Origin: Vesta saturnalis
Lineage: Eukaryota; Arthropoda; Insecta; Coleoptera; Lampyridae
DNA: 64,000 nucleotides
Reading direction: 5' to 3'
NCBI GenBank assembly: GCA_036346205.1
Contig: JARFJB010001985.1
Span: 844,501-908,500 of the forward strand
Position 1 is the first letter of the stretch, and each line of letters begins with the position of its first letter. A model generated the notes under the pieces. The model saw only the letters and a program-made list of their open reading frames with translations, searched no databases and was not told the DNA's origin. A program made the translations under genes and the position numbers. Of this stretch, positions 48,401 through 62,330 are shown piece after piece.

Positions 48401-49535
48401 TACAAGGTGTGTTCAGTAGGTTACAACGACCAGTGTATCATTAAATTTTCTGAAGTTTTGAGACGATTTGTTTGGTAGTGTGTTTGACTTTGAGAAGTTA
48501 GTGTATGAATTTACTGAGTAAGCTGCAATCCTGTCTTCCACAATCAGATATTTTAGCAAAATTTAAGATTGTGGTGGCGCCAAGAGACATCTTTCACGCA
48601 CTGAGCTATATAGGTTATGAATTTATGGTAAGTGTAAAGTGTTTGAGCTTATTATTCAATCATTTTACTCCTTATCTCGACCTCGCCCATTTCCACTGTA
48701 GCTGGCTTGGCAACCCGCTTACTAATGTAAGCATGCTCGACAACTAGTTCGTATTGGATGTGTAACAATCTCTACTTACTTATAAAATTCAATCTACTTA
48801 AGCTTCCAATTTTTACTAATTTAAATAATTATTACCTCTATACATAATACAATACTTTTTAAAAATTGCACAGTTGGACAACCCTACCATAAATGACCGA
48901 GATCAAGAAATAGTTGGTATTTTTTATGGGTAAATACCTCTTCGAACAAATATTAAAAAAATACTAGTCCAATGTTTTCGGGGCTCTATTCATTATATGT
49001 ATTTTGTTCTGTTACGCTCCTCAGAAAGTGGACTGGGTGTACTCTTAAAGTCTTAAGTAGGAGTGCTCACTGATATTTCAGATTCAGATTCTCCTGTGAA
49101 GATAATTATTCAAGCTAAACTGGTTTGTAGATTTGTAACAGAAGTTACAAGTAAGAGGAAGAAGTTTGACTAAAGTAAACATTCCAGAAACGGCCATCTC
49201 GACGTGGGCAATGTTAAGGTTAGTTCATTTCAAATTTCATTTTGTTATAATTACTACTTTACTAAATTACTCGTAAAAATATTTGAGATACGAGTTTAAT
49301 ACGTATTTTTACCTTTTCATTAAAAGTTCGAAATCGAAAGACAAGTCTATTGCGACTAGAATGAGCCATCTATCAATAATGGTCTGTAAACTAAATACAC
49401 ATTTAATGTTCGTTTGAGCTCAACAAATAACACCAAAGTCTAAAATAAATACCAAACTAGGTAAACTTGTGCAGCAAGTTTTGTAAATGGTACCCATTTG
49501 CTTGATTACTACGGAGTTCTTCGATTCCTATGGAT
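45401..49535. other. No supported gene
   Basis: Frames 46607-46954, 47673-47912 and 48505-48747 show no domain. At 48335 TACGAGGGACATTTTAAAAA resembles a mariner end, but no partner is found. Nothing else is recognised. Confidence 0.4.
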
Positions 49536-49539
49536 AGAC

Positions 49540-49685
49540 TTTGGCAGTTATATGGAGGAGACATGTATATCCCATGCCAGTCGGGAAGATACCTCCACAT
49601 ATGCCATGAGCTTGCCATGTTCGCTCGCCAATTTTCTGAGCTCGGTAGGGGCTGCTGGTGCCCTTGCTTATCCTTACTAATTCAT
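49540..49685 (+). mobile_element. 5' fragment of the LINE A/B family
   Basis: ATGTATA..CATGCCA.TCGGGAGGTACC-like sequence followed by ATTTTCTGAGCTCGGTA.GGGCTGCTGG matches 57505-57620, the start of the copy at 57.5 kb. No coding content. Confidence 0.65.
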
Positions 49686-49916
49686 TAGCGCCCACGAATA
49701 CCATACGGTATCACAAAATGTTGAACGAGTCTACGTCATAGCACAGTTGTGTGAATACGCCCGAAATTCTTTACTGTTACTGCACAAAGTAAGACTATTT
49801 TATTCTTAATACGATAAAGCTCGTTTATAAATGACAAAAATGTAAATTTGCTTATCACAGCTTGTACAGTCATGCTCTAAAGTGTTCTTGATACTATACG
49901 GTATCAGTGGGCGTTT
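49686..49916. mobile_element. ~230 bp MITE-like inverted repeat
   Basis: CGCCCACGAATACCATACGGTATCA at the left end (49690) is inverted at 49889-49914 (TGATACCGTATAGTATC). Each end itself contains an ATACCRTAYGGTAT-type palindrome. A third related end is at about 50538. It directly follows the LINE 5' fragment. Confidence 0.55.
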
Positions 49917-52900
49917 GGAGAGTAAAATATGTTCAATTGTTGGTTGTATTAAATTTATTACTTCAGGGCGGTTTTTTTGTTCTCGAACTATCGATATGTT
50001 AAATGACGATGATAATCTTAAACAGTAGGTTGAATCAATGTTTATAACACCACTCATGGTAAGTATAGACACCGACGTAAATTTTGGAGATGAAGATAGA
50101 GTTCGTCATACAACAATAATACAGAAAGAGTATACCTTATGAACCAGATTATTTACGTTGCTTTGCAAAATGTTTAGTTCCTTTACAAACAAAGAATGAA
50201 ATTTAAATTTAAATTGTAGAAGAGAAATTGTTCAAGTGTATTTTACAGAAAATGAAACAGCTCGAAGAGACCTACACGAAACACTCTTCCATGCTAGGTA
50301 GCTTAAGATATCAGAGTTGACAAAAATGACCGCTTTGAGTATCACATAACAGGTAACATTGTGCGAGAGTTACTATAAGTGGCAGAACTATGAGTCAAAC
50401 GGACAACACCGGTCTCTGCGTCAGTTGTTTTGCAACATGTAGTAACAAATAACTACAGCATATTAAAACATATATCCATATAAATATATAAATAGATATA
50501 TAAAATAAATATAAATATAATAAAAATATTCTTAATCGCACACGAATATCGTTCGGTATCATTACAGCATATGGCAGTGTCTACAAGTACAAAATAAAAC
50601 ATTTAAATTGTTTACTTAATTTTATGATATGTAGAAAAATAATAGTGCAATGTAATTGATAATTTAGGCTTTAATACGTTAATCCATTTTCATTACGTTT
50701 TTCCTCACGCTCTCAGTTTTAACCTGTTAAACTAACTTAGAGTTTTAGAGCAAGTTTGACAATTTTTACGCCTGTTGTGTAGGCAACACACGTTGTTTTA
50801 ATTATAAGAAATTTGGTAACATGGTGCGTGACAATTGAATTTCAAATAAACTTAAAAATATGATAATTTCGGAAATTTCTGATTGGTTAAAAATTATCAC
50901 GTGGCTTCTTTTTGGTTTGAGTTCTTCTGAAAAAGAACGCCATTTTGTGAAGGCAAAAATTGCGTTGTTAGAAACTAGGTATGTTGGAGTGACTTGTCGC
51001 GGTAATTTTCATAAAAATTTATTTCATAAAAGTTACATACAGCGTAGTGCAAGTATTTTAAATCTCCACAGTTAGTAAAAAACTATACCAAGTAACTTAG
51101 TTTTCGTTTCTAGGAGGTGAGGTGAGTAAAGAATTTTCTTAACATTAGTATACTTTTCCCATTGAATATTTAACTAGTACATTCGTTATACTTCACACTC
51201 AACTCATATCTAAAAAATTGGTTTTTCTAGGTTTCTTTTTCTATTGGCTATTATCGTCCTTCGTCAAGAGAAGATACTGCTGTAACCGATTCCGCAGATA
51301 TACCTGATCAGCGTTCTTCCGAACTATGGTCTCCAATAACAAAGTCGAAGATACATTCTAGCTGTTACTTCACATCGGGTAATCCTCTCCCTAAGAACAA
51401 ATAGGTTTATGTCTAATAATACACTCGGTTAAGTAATTATACACAAGCAACATCCAGGTGAGTTTCTCTTATTGTTATTCCTTCATGACGAATCTAGCTA
51501 TATAGACATTTGTTTTAATAAACCTGCGAAGTACTGGAAGAGAGGCTCGTTACTACAACTATTTACAGTTATAAATAAAGTACTGTCCTCTAAATTCGTG
51601 TGTGTGACTACTTCTAGTTACAACATTTAATGGTATTACATTTAACGAGATGATGTACCTGTAACCGTAAATTTTTAGTCAAGCTTTAGTGAAAAGTTAT
51701 ACTCACATGGATGCTCATTGCTTGCAGCTACTGATCTGGTTTCAATCTTAAGCTATTTTCATTTATTGTGGTTTTGATTTTCACGAAAATTGTAGTGTGT
51801 TTGCACAACTGTTATATCTTTGTACCTACTGTTTTGGGAAGCAAACATCCGTTTATAATTTGAATCTTGACACTTACGTGATTCATCGGTTACTATACAG
51901 AGTGCTTCACGATATATGTTAATCGTTGTACTTTTATCAACTAAAGTGCTTACATAGGGTAATTCATATCACTATTTTATACATTCTGGATGTTAAATGG
52001 TCAATAAGGAAGCTATACAATCTTATTTTTTCTTGGTACTATTTGTGTTCTCATCCACTGAGTTATACATATTAGCTTAACATTTTTTGTAATTGTAAGA
52101 GTTATAGATTACGCTATTGATATATGCTTATAGAAATAGTAGGAAACTAACCCTTTCTGTTTGCTGTGTGAAAATTTCTGCTTCATATTTTTTTTTGGTA
52201 CTGTTAATTACACTTAAATTGATTTGTGTTTAAGAAAAACGCAATGGTAGATATCTGGCTAAATATTCTGGTTATTTGTATCGAGTATAAAACTACTATT
52301 CGTTTGAATTAAAACTGATACGCCTGTTTTAAGGAGAGCTCTTCCTAGAACTACGGTTTACTGCTTATTTGATTTTGATTATGTGTTGTGTCCTTGATTC
52401 CTAGGACCAATGCTGGATGTCGGACAGTGCATGATAGTTTTGGGTTTTAAGTATTTTATAGTATTTAATTTTTTTTTTTTTTGGGTTGTATTATAGGTAT
52501 AGCACTATCCAGAAAGGTAAGTGTGTTACTATTACAACACTTGTTTAAATAGATAGTTCCGATTTACAATTTTCTAAATTTTGATCAAAAACCGAATAGC
52601 TATCAAAACAGACGATAACGATTGCATTAGGATTTATTATAATTTATAAATTGCTACAATTATCTATCCATATTATTGGGTGTGTACAAAGATTGAGCTA
52701 TTAATTGTATTGTATATAGCTTTAACGAAAGCTCCGATTGGGGTATGAATTTATGTTCAAATTAAAATAAGTTAAACTACCAGTGATTGTTTCTGTATCA
52801 CTGCGGTTTAGGAGTAAATTCCTAGCCGGACCCATTCCCTTCTTCGACTGTGTCCAACCTTATTTTAACTGTATCATATCTTTTCCCGTGTCATTGCCCT

Positions 52901-54120
52901 ATTCTTGATCTAAGTTCTTGATCTAAGGGCAACATAAAAATAAATAAGGTAGTGCCATCTTACGCCAGCCGCACGCTCACGCATACAAGTGCTTAACCGA
53001 CCGACTGAACTTTCGGCCTAATACCTATTTATTGTTACGACACACCTTTTATTTCTGATACGACCATACTTTTGTGCATGTAACACAGTGTTATCCTTCT
53101 ATCAGATCGGGGCGGTCCAAACAAGGTAGATTCATTTGAATTTTATATTTCCCAGTAATGATGATTACGCTTATTAAATACTCCACAATTCCTAAACCGT
53201 GTTTCGTCGTCCAAAAAACTTTGGAGTGAAATTTCACTATTTCTTGACATTTTGTTAAAAACCGTTCACTAAATCTAATTTTTCTATTAAAATCATCTCA
53301 GTGAAAACCCTGTGCAATATGAGTGTAAGAACGTTTTAGAACTCAATGCACAATTGATTTGGGAATTTCAGTGTTTTCTTACCAGATACCAGATTTAATG
53401 ACAACTCAGCGATATGGAAGAATGACACGAGGCATTTTTTTATTTCATGATGGCAGCCACTCGTAGTTACTACTTTGAAAAAAACAAGTCATTTTGAATT
53501 TTGAAGCTCAAGGAAACTGATAATCTAATTTTTCAAAAATGCAAAAATCCAGTATGGCGTCGGTGAAAAAAATAATTAGTTCTTGTAAACATCTCAAAAA
53601 CAAATGAAGGTGAGAATAAGTGCTCTTATAAAAGTGCCTTAATAATGTATTAATCAAAAAACCGTAACATCATTCATTCACGAGCTACCGGCAAAAGTTA
53701 AAAATGCACCATTTTGTTTTTTTCCCATTATCTCAAAAACCGCAAAACTTAATGCGAATATAAATTTGTAACCTGATAAAACTACCTTTTTACAGGTTTA
53801 TTTACATCAGGCCGTGTTTTCTGCAAATAATTACTTAATAATAAATTACAATATTACAGTAAATTACACTAAACAGACAAAAGAACACTAACAAGAAGAC
53901 AAAGTTATATTACATTATCATCATCTAAGTATTCACGGCAATTGTAATACGCTTTCTGTATTAATAAATTCTTTATTGCTGCTTTAAATTCCCTCAATTT
54001 TAGATTTCGTGGAACTATTATTATTAAGTTTTCAGACTACAATGACAAAAACAGGTGTCTGTAAAGTACGCTTTTTGTCCAGAATTAACTAATATTTTTA
54101 CCTCTCGATTACTCTTTTTG
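49917..54120. other. No supported gene
   Basis: A frame at 50860-51073 with good donors (AACTAG|GTATGT, CGCG|GTAATT) and an acceptor near 51230 could be an exon pair, but neither join gives a protein I recognise. A 13 bp tandem TTCTTGATCTAAG is at 52900-52928. The rest is AT-rich and featureless. Confidence 0.35.
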
Positions 54121-54121
54121 C

Positions 54122-54494
54122 TATATATGACCCAAATTCGATCTCATTTGGTATATAATTCTCATCTATGGGTCAGTGCTCTCCAATACCTTCTCGATGT
54201 CGTTACCCAAATTTAAAGAACAGCAATTTGGCTTGTGAATCACCCGCTATTGACTTCAGACGTACTGGAGCATGGAAGAATAATATAATACTTTCTTCAT
54301 ACTATCGGTATTACAACGCCAATTGTGATTCTGAACTGCATTGTTTGATACCATTTCTGGCTATCTTTGATAGGTCTCTTACATCAGCAATATGCAGTAA
54401 ACATTTCTGCTTATGCATTCTCCTAAATGTTCATAGTGGTTTATCACATTAGGCTAAAATCTATCTGTCCAGGACCACAATTATAAAAAAAAGT
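54122..54494 (+). pseudogene. LINE A/B family, 3' end fragment
   Basis: Begins YMTQIRSHLVYNSHLWVSALQY-like in mixed frames, continues with SSYYRYYNANCDSELHCLIP (about 54290) and ends CCACAATTATAAAAAAAA, the family's 3' end. Severely 5' truncated. Confidence 0.78.
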
Positions 54495-57060
54495 TAAGTT
54501 AGCATTGTTGATTAGACGGAAATGTTACATTTTTACCCATACATCTCACGAACCAAAGCTAAAAGTCCACATCATTTGTCCGACGCTCGTTTATTGGATA
54601 CTAGATCAGTTCGATGTAGAAGTGCACTTTTTAATTAATCACGTAATTGTCTGATATTGGACGATGTGAATTCACAACATTTTCACGAGCTTTCCTTGTG
54701 TTCACCAAAACTCACCGTTTAATGTGACAAACTGCCAAAATTAACATGGTAAAAGCAATCCGAGGATCATATGAACAGAGACAACGTGTAGATCTAGTAA
54801 TACTCTTCCACATTTGTCTGTGCGGCTCGTTAAATCTCTGTTCTGCGCTATCGTTGAAGTTTTCTTTAACTTATGTAGGAAATTATCGCAAGCTAGATCT
54901 CTCGGATTCATTTTTGTAAATGCGTGGAGATCTTCAAAAGTGTGAGATGAGATACGATAAAACCTAGTCGTCCCTTTTCTAGTTTAAAATTTTGATTATA
55001 CGTTATAATTAAGTAATCCAACAGAAATGAACAGTAACAAGATACAGTATGTCTAATTTGAAACGAGGTGCATGTGGACATTGGAAACCACTCGTAGATG
55101 CATTGAACGCTTAACCAACAATTTACATTTTCAAAAAGCAATCACATTTTTGAAATACAGGATAAAGACGTAAAATGTGCGTTTTCCGAAAACCTCCATA
55201 TTGTTTATTCTAGAGATACGTTTGCCAGATTTTTAGGGACGGAATAACAGATGACAGGGACTCCACAAATTATCTTCAATATGTTACAGACGTACTAAAT
55301 TTTACCCAGTCGTATCGAATTTTCGGTTTTTCAGGGCGCCACACGTATGGCTCTGCTAACAAAAATTTGGATTTGGGAAAATGGTAATTTATGCTGTATA
55401 TAAACGTTGAATATAGGTAAAACAGACAACCTAACGAAATACGCTGCATTGTATCAAAACTACAAATTTTATTATAATCGGTTGGTCTGCCTTGAAGTTA
55501 ACCGAACAACAATGGGTGTAGAAACGTAATGATAAAAAAATGACTGAAACTGCAAACAGTTTTAATTTGAGTTTTATTAACTTCAGGCGTCTTTCTAACA
55601 TACTTTGTAAATAATTTCACTTTTTAAAGTTGGTTGCACGGAATCTTACAGACACAATTAAGCTGTACTTTCCTTACCCTCTAGCAGAAAAAATCATATT
55701 ATAAGTGTTGTAGCGTTGTAGGCTAACTCTGTAATCATTTACCGTATTGTAATTTTTTTTCTCAAATGGTTGTTTGACGTTGTTTAGCATATTTTTAAGA
55801 AATGTGAATATTGTCCAATAGAAACTAACTCATAATAATGGCAATAAAGGTTACATGAATTGCCGCTCACAACAGATAGGTACTTCATAGACTTATACTA
55901 TTCACAATTTCAAAAGCTCAGTATCGAAAATATTCGGTAAGAAAAGCCATTCTTTTATTCTATAAATATTTAATAAATGGAAATCCCGCAACTGTTTCTT
56001 TGCTCGTCATTAAATTTTAAAATCTAAGATACTGCAGACTCAAATTTTCCTTAGAAACTTAAAACTAATTTAAAAAATCACTTGTAAGGGTTTACATAAT
56101 CTTTAGGCCTTATTATTTACTCATTAATATAATAAATCAATATTGTCACTTGTGAAGTACACTTCTTTAACATACACTTTTAAACTTTTTATTATTTATA
56201 ATTAATGGTTATAGCCATTAACCTGATTTAGATTAACATCCACAATAACTCTAATATTATTAAAGCTTGTAATAAAACAAAGTAGTAGCAAGAAATGTAA
56301 AACTTGCTGAAATTTTAAAACTATAACAAAATTTACCTAACCTCTTAAGTATACGTAAAAAAATTAACTGGACGACTCAATAATATATCATAAGTACTCA
56401 CCAACTTGTAGAGAAAGAACGAACGTCTAACCTAATTATTGCTTTGCCGGTTTAAATCGTTCATTCAATTTGAGTGAAAACAGTTCAATAGAAACCGGCG
56501 TCGCGACGCGTCTGTATTATTCGACGACACTGGTTGAACTGAACTTTGGCTAGTAGCCCGGGTACATTAAACGCATGCGTCCTTCCGCAATATTTATTAT
56601 TTCACGATAAACAAACTAATCTAAATAAAAAAGGGCAAACATTTAAAATGTCTTGTAAAACCGCAGTGATTATTTTTTACAAAAATTAATCAGAGTTAAT
56701 TGCATTGAAATATTTCGTTTGTGTGTTCAGCGCGGATTTACATAATGCACGTAAGCTTTTGTGTTACACTAAAGAAAGCTTTGATCCTGTAGTAATATTT
56801 TATCACAGACTGAAGAGGCATATGAAGATTGGCACCAAATGTAGAATTCAAAGTTACCTATAAAAAGAGATTTTATTATTTCTCGCAAAGGATCATTGTA
56901 TGACTAGCGTTTGTTAATTTTACATGTAGAGATAAACTTCATTTCATGCAAATTATACTTTATGCAGTATGTATAAAAAGTAACGTAACTTACTAATATT
57001 TCGGTTTCTGATAGGTTTACAAACAAATAGAAGTTATACGATATAAATTAAACTGGAAAA
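54495..57060. other. No supported gene
   Basis: Read on both strands, no domain or element end is recognised. A short GC-richer patch at 56490-56580 (with CGTCGCGACGCG) stands out from the AT-rich surroundings. Confidence 0.4.
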
Positions 57061-57490
57061 TACAGGGTGCCCCAGTACCTACTCCAGAATAACGAAATTT
57101 TATTAAATGGTACAACCTGTATATCTTTACATGTTTTGAAAACATATTAAATTAGAAATACAACAGTTAAAACCGCGTGTTTCTAACTTTATTCGTTCCA
57201 AAGTTATAGGGGTTTGGAAATAAAATTATTAAAATATGAAAATGTGAACTTTCACTATTATTACACATAATAAAATACTTATCTTTTTTTAGGTTTTTTA
57301 GCACTAGCACCGCCGGCTGTAAATATCTAAAACTGCCGTGTCCGGTCATTTTGGCCTCTGGACAAGAAAGGTAATTTTGAGATGTATTCTTTACATATTT
57401 TACACTTAATTGAGAAAGAAATATAAAAAAAACACATTTTAGATAAATATTCATTTTAATTAAATAAAAATCAAATTGATTCTAATACAT
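57061..57490. mobile_element. One end of a TACAGGGTG-type MITE (partial)
   Basis: TACAGGGTGCCCCAGTACC at 57062 is a typical terminal sequence of small insect elements like the one at 10.5 kb, but no inverted partner follows before LINE B begins near 57505, so it is truncated. No gene. Confidence 0.35.
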
Positions 57491-57504
57491 TATAATATGG
57501 TAGG

Positions 57505-60500
57505 CATGTATACACCATGCCATCTGGGAGGTACCACCACCTTACCATGGGATCCTTAATATTAGGTCTCCGATTTTCTGAGCTCGGTAAGGGCTGCTGG
57601 TTACCTTTTCCTTCATCCTTAATCTATTCTCATCCTTATTCTTCCTTCTCGCCCTCACTGTCTTCCTATCGGATTAAAAGTCCCAAATTAAAAAATAAGA
57701 TGGCTGTGGTTTCTAGGGTAATAAATTCCGGACGTAAAATCCTGCCCCATTCGGATGTCCGGGACGGCAGGGCCCAAGCGACCACGGTCATCGAAAGTAT
57801 CAACTTTCTGATTCACTACTACAACATCCGCGGTATCAGGTCTAATCTTAATGCTATTCACCAACATCTTGAACAATTACAACCTGATATTTTGTTTGTT
57901 TCTGAAACACAAGTCTCCTCTGAAAGCTCCGAGTCACCCGACTTGCAATTTCCTCAATACCACCTTCACTCTAACTTTCGATATAAAGGAGGCGTATGTC
58001 CCTACATCAAGGACAGAATTGCTTGCAAGAGGGTTTCTTCCTTAGAGAATAAAAATTTTGACGTGATTTGGTTTAAACATTCTGGTCCTAATTTTGTGAA
58101 ATTCTACTGTTGCATTTATAGGTCTCCTAATGACAGTAACTTTCAAGACTTCTTCGATTACCTTAGTATGAAAGTTGACTATCTCCAGTCTCAGTTTCCA
58201 TCTTGCGATATCTCAATTGTAGGCGATTTCAATGTTCATAACTCTAATTGGCTTCAGTTTTCATCTACTACAAATCCTGCTGGTCATAGTGCAGAAACAT
58301 TTGCTATTTCATGTGATCTCACACAAATGATTTCTGAACCCACAAGAATCCCTTATAACCCTAACCATACTCCACATCTTCTAGATCTCTTTCTTACATC
58401 AAACCCTCTTGTTTATAAAACTTCAGTTCTTTCGCCTTTAGGTCTTTCCGACCATTGTGTAATAGAAATCATTTCTACTGTACCTAATTCCACTGTTGTT
58501 CGCAAAACCGATAGAACCTTGTGGTGTTTTAAGTGAGCTCGATGGAGTAATTTACGGGATTTCTTTGCAACATTTCCATGGCGTGAATATTGTTTTAAGT
58601 CGTGCTCTTCTGGACATCGCTCTTTCAGTATCTGAAGTCATCCTCATGGGAATGGAGTTATACATTCCCAAAAACAGTACCGTATAGGTCATTCACGTTC
58701 CCAACCCTGGTTTAATAAGGCTTGTGCTGATGCAATATCTTTAAAAATAAACATTACATTAAATGGAAATCTAATAAATCGGTCGACAGTCATGTAGAAT
58801 ACGTTGGTGCTAGAAATATCTGCAAAAGTGTCATCACTAAAAATAAAAAGTTGTTCGAACAACGAAAATGCAATGAACTAGCTACATCTCATTTAGGCAA
58901 TCATAAATTTTGGTCTTTAGCTAAAGCCATTAGTAAAAACTTTGGAACACCTTCATTTCCTGACATCTATTGACGGATCGGTAGTTGCTGATTCTGTAGA
59001 CAAAGCTAACGTTTTTGTGGATTTGTTTGCATCAAACTCGTGTCTCAATGATTCTGGAAAAGATGTGCCCTTAGTCAACTCTTCTTCATACGCTATGAAA
59101 CCAATTCATTTTCGGTACAAGCTCTTGGAATCGATCATCAGTAGGCTTGATCTCAATGAGGCGACTGACCCAGACGGTATTGTCTTAAAGAAATGTTTCC
59201 CCGAACTCTTATCTAAGCTCTATGTAACGATCTGTATGTCTTCTGGGGAATTCCTTCATCATGGAAGTTAGCAAATGTTCAACCTATTCCCAAAAAGGCG
59301 ATAAGACCGATCCTCAAACTACCGACCAATTGCCATCACTTCCATTTTGTCTACAATCATGGAAAAAGCCATCAATCAGCAACTGCTCACGTTCCTTGAA
59401 ACTAACAAACTCCTTAGCGACCACCAATATGAGTTTAGGCAAAGTCGTTCAACAGGTGATCTTCTTTCATATGTGACCCAAGTTTGGAACAATACAGTAG
59501 AGCAGTCCGGTGAAACAGTTGTAGTCGCTTTAGATATCTCAAAGGCATTTGTCCAAGTTTGGCATAAGTGTTTACTTGCCAAACTCACCTCGTTTGGGTT
59601 AAATGATAGCTCATCAACTGGGTTTCTAGTTTCCTTGATAAAAACGAATACGTGTCGTAGTTGATGGCTTTTTCAAAAGAAGTTAGCATTAACGCGGGCG
59701 TACCAAAGGGATCCGTTATAGCGCCTACACTTTTTCTGCTGTACATAAATGACCTTATTTCTTCAACAACTAACCCCATCCATTGCTTTGCTGACGATAG
59801 CACTCTTCACTGTAGTTCATCTCAGTCTACTCATAGTGATAATCCACCTTCTATGTCAAATCAAGAAATTAAAGCTGAAATGGCAAATTCAATCAACAAA
59901 GACATTCAACGTATTCTCGAATGGGGAAGCAATAATCTAGTTAAATTTAATGCTAACAAAACTCAGTGTTGCCTTGTGTCCACCAAAAAAGATCGATCAT
60001 TTCCTGTTGTAAGTATGAATGGCTCAGTTCTTAAGTTTTCAGACTCTATTACTCTGTTGGGTATGACTGTATCTTCAAATATCTCATAGGTTGACCATCT
60101 TCTGTCAGATACCAAAACAGCTGCTCGTAAAATAGGCTTTTTTTACAGATCTAAGCAGTACTTTACCTCTCGATAACTCCTTCTGCTGTATAAGGCCCAA
60201 ATTCGGCCTCATCTGAATATAATTCTCACCTCTGGGTTAGTGCTCCCAATACGCTCTCGATATCGTTGATCGTATTCAAAAGAGAGCGATTAGGCTTATA
60301 AATGACCCGTGCTAACTTCTCACATACAGTCCCTTGAGCATAGAAGGATGGTTTCAGTTCTTTCTTTGTATTATCGTTATTACAACGGCTATTGTGCTGT
60401 GAATTATATTTTTGATACCATCTCGGCTATCTTTGCGAGAATACTCGGTCGCTCATTCACATCATCAGTATGCAGTACAAATCTCCACTTGTCGTACCAA

Positions 60501-60717
60501 ATGGGAGCAATCCACATTTTACTACACGGCTTCTAAACTCTGGAATGATCTCCTAGTTCCTGCTTTCCTCTCACTTATGATATGAGAAAATTTAAGGTAG
60601 CTATTCATAGGCATCTATTGGCAATTCATTATCCTCTATCCATCCTCCTAAGTGTTCCTGAGTGCTTTAGCACGATAGGCCAATTTTAGTGTGTTCAGGC
60701 CCACAATCATAAAAAAA
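57505..60717 (+). pseudogene. LINE B: nearly full-length non-LTR retrotransposon of the LINE A family
   Basis: The first frame (57517-58536) is a 339-codon endonuclease: IHYYNIRGIRSN at its start, SETQVSSES, SIVGDFNVHNSNW (GDFN block) and LSPLGLSDHCVIE (SDH block). A frameshift at 58536 breaks it from the RT, read in three frames: LDLNEATDPDG (59140), STGDLLSYVTQVWN, VVALDISKAFVQVW (59520), INAGVPKGSVIAPTLFLLYIND and HCFADDST with FADD intact (59787-59798), then the C-terminal YYRYYNGYC block and a CACAATCATAAAAAAA 3' end. The best copy of its family here. Confidence 0.9.
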
Positions 60718-61029
60718 CATTTAGAATTCGGTACAGTTTTACATGCTGTATTACGCTCTACAGTTCAAACAAACAACGGTCTTTATTACACTTCCACATT
60801 TTCCACAAACATAATTGTTAACATTGAACAAACGTCAGCAGTTTTATTTTGTCACATTTTTAATTTGGCACTGATGACGTTTTTAGGTTTCGTTGTATCG
60901 ATGTGTTGGTACTTGCACCAGAATCTTGTTTCGAATCGAAATACTTTTTCTTAGTTCCTCAGCTAGAGTGAAAATAAAGTCGCTTTTTATTTTACTGCCT
61001 ACGACTTCTTATAAACTATCAAGGCGTTG
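60718..61029. other. No supported gene
   Basis: The frame at 60691-60954 spans the LINE 3' end and has no domain. Confidence 0.4.
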
Positions 61030-62330
61030 ATTGTGGCAAGATCCAAAACATTCTAAAACACCTGAACAGGCCATCTACGTGAACCAGATTTCGTAGAATA
61101 TTTTATAACCAATTGATCCAACACATCTACCCCAAACTTTGTTTTATTGTAATACAACACTGTCTCAAGTTTCTTCTTTTGCCATCATCTTAGCCACAGT
61201 TGGATGTAACGTACTTAGCAATATGACATTTTTATTAGCTTTACCCTTATAAATTGACAAGGTGCTTCTATTATTTTTCTTTACTGTGGTAGAATATAAC
61301 TCTGCCCTTTATCCTTAATATAAATTGGTAATTCCTTCTTGCTCGTTTCATTGTGCCTACTATTGTTGTGTTCTTTTGCCAGCATTGTTGCTAACTTTGG
61401 CTGATAAAAAGTTGTCGGTAGTAACATTTCTACCCATATTTAGAAAAGGTTCTATTAATTTTAAAACAAAATATTCTGAATGGGTTGTTAGGACGCATAT
61501 CTAGCTTTAGTAGGAAACAGTTGTTCGTCTACTGTAATGTTTGTTCCTGGAACATAGCAAGCTTTACAGTTACTAATAAATTTATCTCGTATTTCGGACG
61601 CCAAAGCAAAGTTATCACTAACTAGACGTTCTTTTCGTGTTAATCGAATATCAAGTCTTAAAAACCTCATTATTTCACGAAAATGATTGCGTGACATAGT
61701 CTCACGAAAAAAATGCGGTCCCAAATAACAGACCATAAACTGTCAAGCTGTAATGCTCTTACGGCCATAAGCACCACGACCTAGCAATGTTGCAAGAAAA
61801 GCGTCAAGTTCTTGAAGAGACAATTACCAGTTCGTATCTTCTCCTAGTTATCGTTTAGCTTCAGTTTCAGTACATTTCTGTTTTAGCGTTGTGTTAGCTA
61901 TAAACAATCGAAGTGCACTTAGCACAGAGTTAGCAAACACATTTCTCTTTGCACAAGAAGTTGGTCCAGGAGTATTTTGCATAACATTTCTTTGAACTAT
62001 ACGGCCAACATAAGGTTCACTTGATTCCACAACTTCCCATATATCATTAGATTTGGATGATTGTTTACTCCCCACAGGTAAATGCATATAATTTTTTCGT
62101 TTTGGATGGTGTTCAATATCATCACTAATTTCATTAGATGTACAAGGATCAGAAATGACATTATTTACGCTGGCATCAGATTATTCGCTTTGTTCAACAG
62201 GAACAGCTTCATCACTTTCATCATCTTCGGAATGGTTATTGGTTTCTCGGATTCGAATTCAGATAAGTTTTACAACTCCGTAGGATAGTCTAAAGTCTGT
62301 TGTGTAACATCGCCATACGACCACATTTTT
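61030..62330 (-). pseudogene. piggyBac element 3 transposase (PGBD4-like), decayed
   Basis: Frames run from about 62330 downward. TPGPTSCAKRNVF and SALRLFIANTTL lie in 61848-62087. GPHFFRETMSRNHFREIMRFLR and NITVDEQLFPTKARY (first Asp) lie in 61488-61736. RNVTTDNFLSAK (second Asp, about 61420), FGVDVLDQLVIKYSTKSGSRRW (third Asp, about 61100) and LATINAL end near 61040. Most of the segment between first and second Asp is deleted. TTAA-flanked ends were not identified. Its sequence type differs from copies 1 and 2, so this is a third lineage. Confidence 0.8.

Noticed and set aside
50860..51410. Two-exon host gene
   Set aside because: Splice signals are plausible, but the two possible joins give a short terminated peptide or an unrecognised one; kept only as a note.
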